DNA of 7,250 nucleotides, from NCBI GenBank assembly GCA_030620005.1, contig JAUXAJ010000260.1, positions 1 to 7,250 of the forward strand. The letters are read 5' to 3'. A program made the position numbers and the translations under genes. A model generated the notes under the pieces. It did no database searches. It had not been told where the DNA came from and worked only from the letters and a program-made list of their open reading frames with translations. The stretch is from Promethearchaeota archaeon. Lineage in GTDB: Archaea; Asgardarchaeota; Lokiarchaeia; Sigynarchaeales; SOKP01. This document shows positions 6,501-7,250 of this stretch, piece after piece. Within the stretch, counting starts at the first letter, position 1. Each line of letters starts with the position of its first letter.

Positions 6501-6512
6501 ACATATATTTAC
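6501..6512 (-). promoter_or_regulatory. Promoter of the flavodiiron stub and probably the acyl-CoA dehydrogenase
   Basis: The minus strand reads GTAAATATATGT here, centred near 6506. A start near 6480 would give a leader of about 26 bases that includes AAGGTG (6465-6470), 11 bases before the stub ATG. Spacing is good for both elements, so this is the best candidate for driving the stub-dehydrogenase transcript. Confidence 0.45.
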
Positions 6513-6613
6513 TGAGAATATAAAAATTATTTCTATTTTTTATAATGACCACTCAAGAAAACTTCAAAAAAGAAATGTCATCTTTATAAGATGAGAAGAA
6601 AAAATGAATATTA

Positions 6614-6701
6614 TTTTAAAATAAAACAATTTTTTTATTTATCAACGGGGTCTTCCCGACTAATAATAACTAGTATAACGCAATAAAAAGATCTTTTTTT
6701 T
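6614..6701 (+). ncRNA. Speculative small transcript with 23S-complementary segment and palindromic terminator
   Basis: A TATA-like TTTTAAAATAAAA (6614-6626) predicts a start near 6646, right at a GC-rich island (CGGGGTCTTCCCG) in otherwise AT-only sequence. The island can form a 4-bp GC hairpin. Downstream, AAAAAGATCTTTTT (6685-6698) is a perfect palindrome running into eight T residues (6694-6701). That would give an RNA of about 55 bases. No canonical C/D boxes are visible, so the class is unknown. Confidence 0.2.
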
Positions 6702-6704
6702 CTC

Positions 6705-6732
6705 CTCCAATCATGAACCCCTTGGAGTTCAT
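6705..6732. repeat. Two overlapping, mutually exclusive inverted repeats
   Basis: CTCCAA (6705-6710) pairs with TTGGAG (6722-6727). ATGAAC (6713-6718) pairs with GTTCAT (6727-6732). Both stems are perfect 6-mers and interleaved, so only one can form at a time unless a strained pseudoknot forms. No gene overlaps them. Confidence 0.5.
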
Positions 6733-6745
6733 AGTTTTAAATTTT

Positions 6746-6780
6746 ATGAAGAATTAGATTTATTGGGTTTTATTCTTCAT
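6746..6780. repeat. 9-bp perfect inverted repeat, 17-base loop
   Basis: ATGAAGAAT (6746-6754) and ATTCTTCAT (6772-6780) are exact reverse complements. This could be an RNA stem or a dyad binding site. It lies between the flavodiiron stub and the rubredoxin. Confidence 0.5.
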
Positions 6781-6818
6781 TAACCTTTTTAACATGTTAC
6801 TTAACTTTACCTATTAAC

Positions 6819-6857
6819 CACTAATATATCTATTAGTGAATCAGCTAAAATATTAGC
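6819..6857. repeat. Two adjacent hairpins sharing TATTAG
   Basis: CACTAATA (6819-6826) pairs perfectly with TATTAGTG (6831-6838) over a 4-base loop. GCTAA (6844-6848) pairs with TTAGC (6853-6857), also over 4 bases. TATTAG occurs three times at 6831, 6851 and 6863. The compact dyads look like an operator or a structured RNA end. They lie about 105-145 bases downstream of the rubredoxin stop on the minus strand. Confidence 0.5.
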
Positions 6858-6878
6858 GATGTTATTAGAAAAATTGAC

Positions 6879-6898
6879 AAAAAAAAATTAAAAAAAAA
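6879..6898 (-). terminator. Twin T9 tracts downstream of rubredoxin
   Basis: Two runs of nine A residues on the plus strand (6879-6887 and 6890-6898) are T9 tracts on the minus strand, about 65 bases past the rubredoxin stop and about 40 past its inferred ancestral stop. This is the expected form of an archaeal terminator. Confidence 0.55.
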
Positions 6899-6961
6899 GT
6901 GAAAAATTTTAGTTATATAAAGTAGTAAAATTTACCTATATCTTCTCGAACATGTCCTTTC

Positions 6962-7108
6962 TTACGCCGTTATGGGAGTTCCAATTGCGACTACGCCGCA
7001 TACAGGACACGTATAATCATCTGGTAAATCTTCAAACTTAGTTCCTTCTTTTTCTTCGTCGTACACATATCCGCACGCACTACACTCGTAACGAGCCGTT
7101 TTAATCAC
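6962..7108 (-). CDS. Rubredoxin, short-loop form, with frameshifted C-terminus
   Basis: This 48-residue minus-strand frame starts at GTG 7108. Cys ligands are C9 and C12 (CSACGYVYD) and C34 and C37 (DDYTCPVCG), with [11 protein letters not shown] between, which identifies rubredoxin, a one-iron electron carrier that feeds superoxide reductase, rubrerythrin and flavodiiron proteins. The loop between Cys pairs is about 8 residues shorter than usual, as in the 45-residue Desulfovibrio desulfuricans rubredoxin. After CPVCG the protein reads [10 protein letters not shown] and stops, unlike any rubredoxin tail. Removing 29 bases between two TACGCCG copies restores [14 protein letters not shown] and a TAG at 6936-6938, a normal rubredoxin end. 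All four ligands remain but the core Phe near the C-terminus is lost, so stability is doubtful. No ATG is in frame, and the only upstream AGGT (7127-7130) is too far to be a normal ribosome binding site. Confidence 0.85.
   Translation of the reverse strand: MIKTARYECSACGYVYDEEKEGTKFEDLPDDYTCPVCGVVAIGTPITA
6963..6998 (-). repeat. 29-bp insertion bounded by 7-bp direct repeats, breaking the rubredoxin C-terminus
   Basis: TACGCCG occurs at 6963-6969 and again at 6992-6998 (plus-strand reading), offset 29 bases. Deleting one repeat plus the 22 bases between them (6970-6991) rejoins the rubredoxin frame into a family-typical tail, ending at 6936. The direct repeats look like a target-site duplication around a small insertion or an excision footprint. 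Slippage is also possible. Confidence 0.8.
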
Positions 7109-7201
7109 ACTTTTTTTTATATTTTTACCTTTTATTTATTATATTAAATATTAAATTCTTTTTTTTTAAGAATATTATGGTAATAATTGATAAAAAAATT
7201 T

Positions 7202-7250
7202 TCAAAGACAACTGCTTTCTTTAGATACATGTCCAATTATAATGATCTGA
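7202..7250 (-). CDS. Possible 3' end of a gene entering from the right edge
   Basis: The minus strand is open from the window edge for 15 codons (QIIIIGHVSKESSCL) to a TGA at 7202-7204, then runs straight into a T7 tract (7192-7198 as A on the plus strand) that could terminate it. The other two frames close sooner. The hydrophobic IIIIGHVSK start resembles the N-terminus of PfkB-type sugar kinases, which would make it a truncated stub, but 15 residues are too few to identify it. Confidence 0.2.
   Translation of the reverse strand, partial: QIIIIGHVSKESSCL

Noticed and set aside
6545..6589. Plus-strand ATG frame of 14 codons (MTTQENFKKEMSSL)
   Set aside because: It is too short, has no ribosome binding site and no family resemblance. 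It may be chance.
6588..6660. Canonical C/D-box guide RNA around the 23S-complementary 14-mer
   Set aside because: A weak C-like GATGAGA occurs upstream, but no CTGA D box follows the complementary segment, so I list only a generic RNA candidate at low confidence.
6961..7000. CRISPR repeat in the rubredoxin insert region
   Set aside because: Only two 7-base copies exist, with no spacer-repeat series. The coding-frame evidence explains the structure better as an insertion in rubredoxin.
7154..7176. Hairpin ATTCTT / AAGAAT around a T-run as a strong terminator
   Set aside because: The loop is only the T-run itself and no plus-strand gene ends just upstream. It is probably low-complexity sequence.
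1..7250. tRNA, rRNA, insertion sequence, integrase or attachment site
   Set aside because: I saw no tRNA-like cloverleaf, no transposase or recombinase motif and no terminal inverted repeats of IS size anywhere in the window.

Overview
The window is AT-rich DNA from what is most likely an archaeon, and probably an Asgard-type lineage. The archaeal signs are TATA-type promoters about 26 bases from predicted starts, some apparently leaderless transcripts, T-tract terminators, and GTG/TTG starts. The Asgard suggestion rests mainly on one gelsolin-like protein and on the mix of anaerobe oxygen-defence genes with a bacterial-type acyl-CoA dehydrogenase. It is an inference, not proof.

Layout, left to right. 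(1) 1-1328 (+): the 3' part of a CoA-disulfide/NAD(P)H:polysulfide reductase-like flavoprotein fused to rhodanese, TusA and rhodanese domains. The last rhodanese carries a 30-bp tandem duplication. (2) 1369-2388 (-): a gelsolin-like domain joined to a C-terminal SAP/HeH-like motif, converging on the first gene across a bidirectional terminator. (3) 2609-3193 and 3250-3639 (+): rubrerythrin and a 2Fe-type superoxide reductase (desulfoferrodoxin), probably one transcript, which remove superoxide and peroxide. (4) 3640-3766: a 39-bp tandem duplication of a T13 tract plus TATA element. (5) 3767-4915 (+): an orphan soluble PAS histidine kinase with a Cys cluster. (6) 4916-5137: an intergenic stretch with one possible short reading frame. 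(7) 5138-6316 (-): a medium-chain-type acyl-CoA dehydrogenase. (8) 6322-6453 (-): the first 43 codons of a flavodiiron protein (FprA family), ending five bases before the dehydrogenase start. (9) 6454-6961: an AT-rich non-coding stretch with several inverted repeats, a possible small RNA and a 14-mer complementary to archaeal 23S rRNA. (10) 6962-7108 (-): a short rubredoxin whose C-terminus is frameshifted by a 29-bp insertion bounded by 7-bp direct repeats. (11) The last ~50 bases may hold the 3' tip of another minus-strand gene.

How it fits together: rubrerythrin, superoxide reductase, rubredoxin and flavodiiron protein are the usual oxygen/ROS defence set of anaerobes. Here the first two look intact, while the rubredoxin-flavodiiron pair looks broken: rubredoxin has a frameshifted tail and the flavodiiron gene is only a leader-sized stub. 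The stub keeps a promoter and ribosome binding site and now sits just upstream of the acyl-CoA dehydrogenase, which looks like promoter capture. Several short tandem or direct duplications (30 bp, 39 bp, 29 bp with 7-bp ends) suggest recent slippage or insertion in this region. The multi-domain sulfur protein at the left would handle persulfide sulfur and is not obviously linked to the rest.
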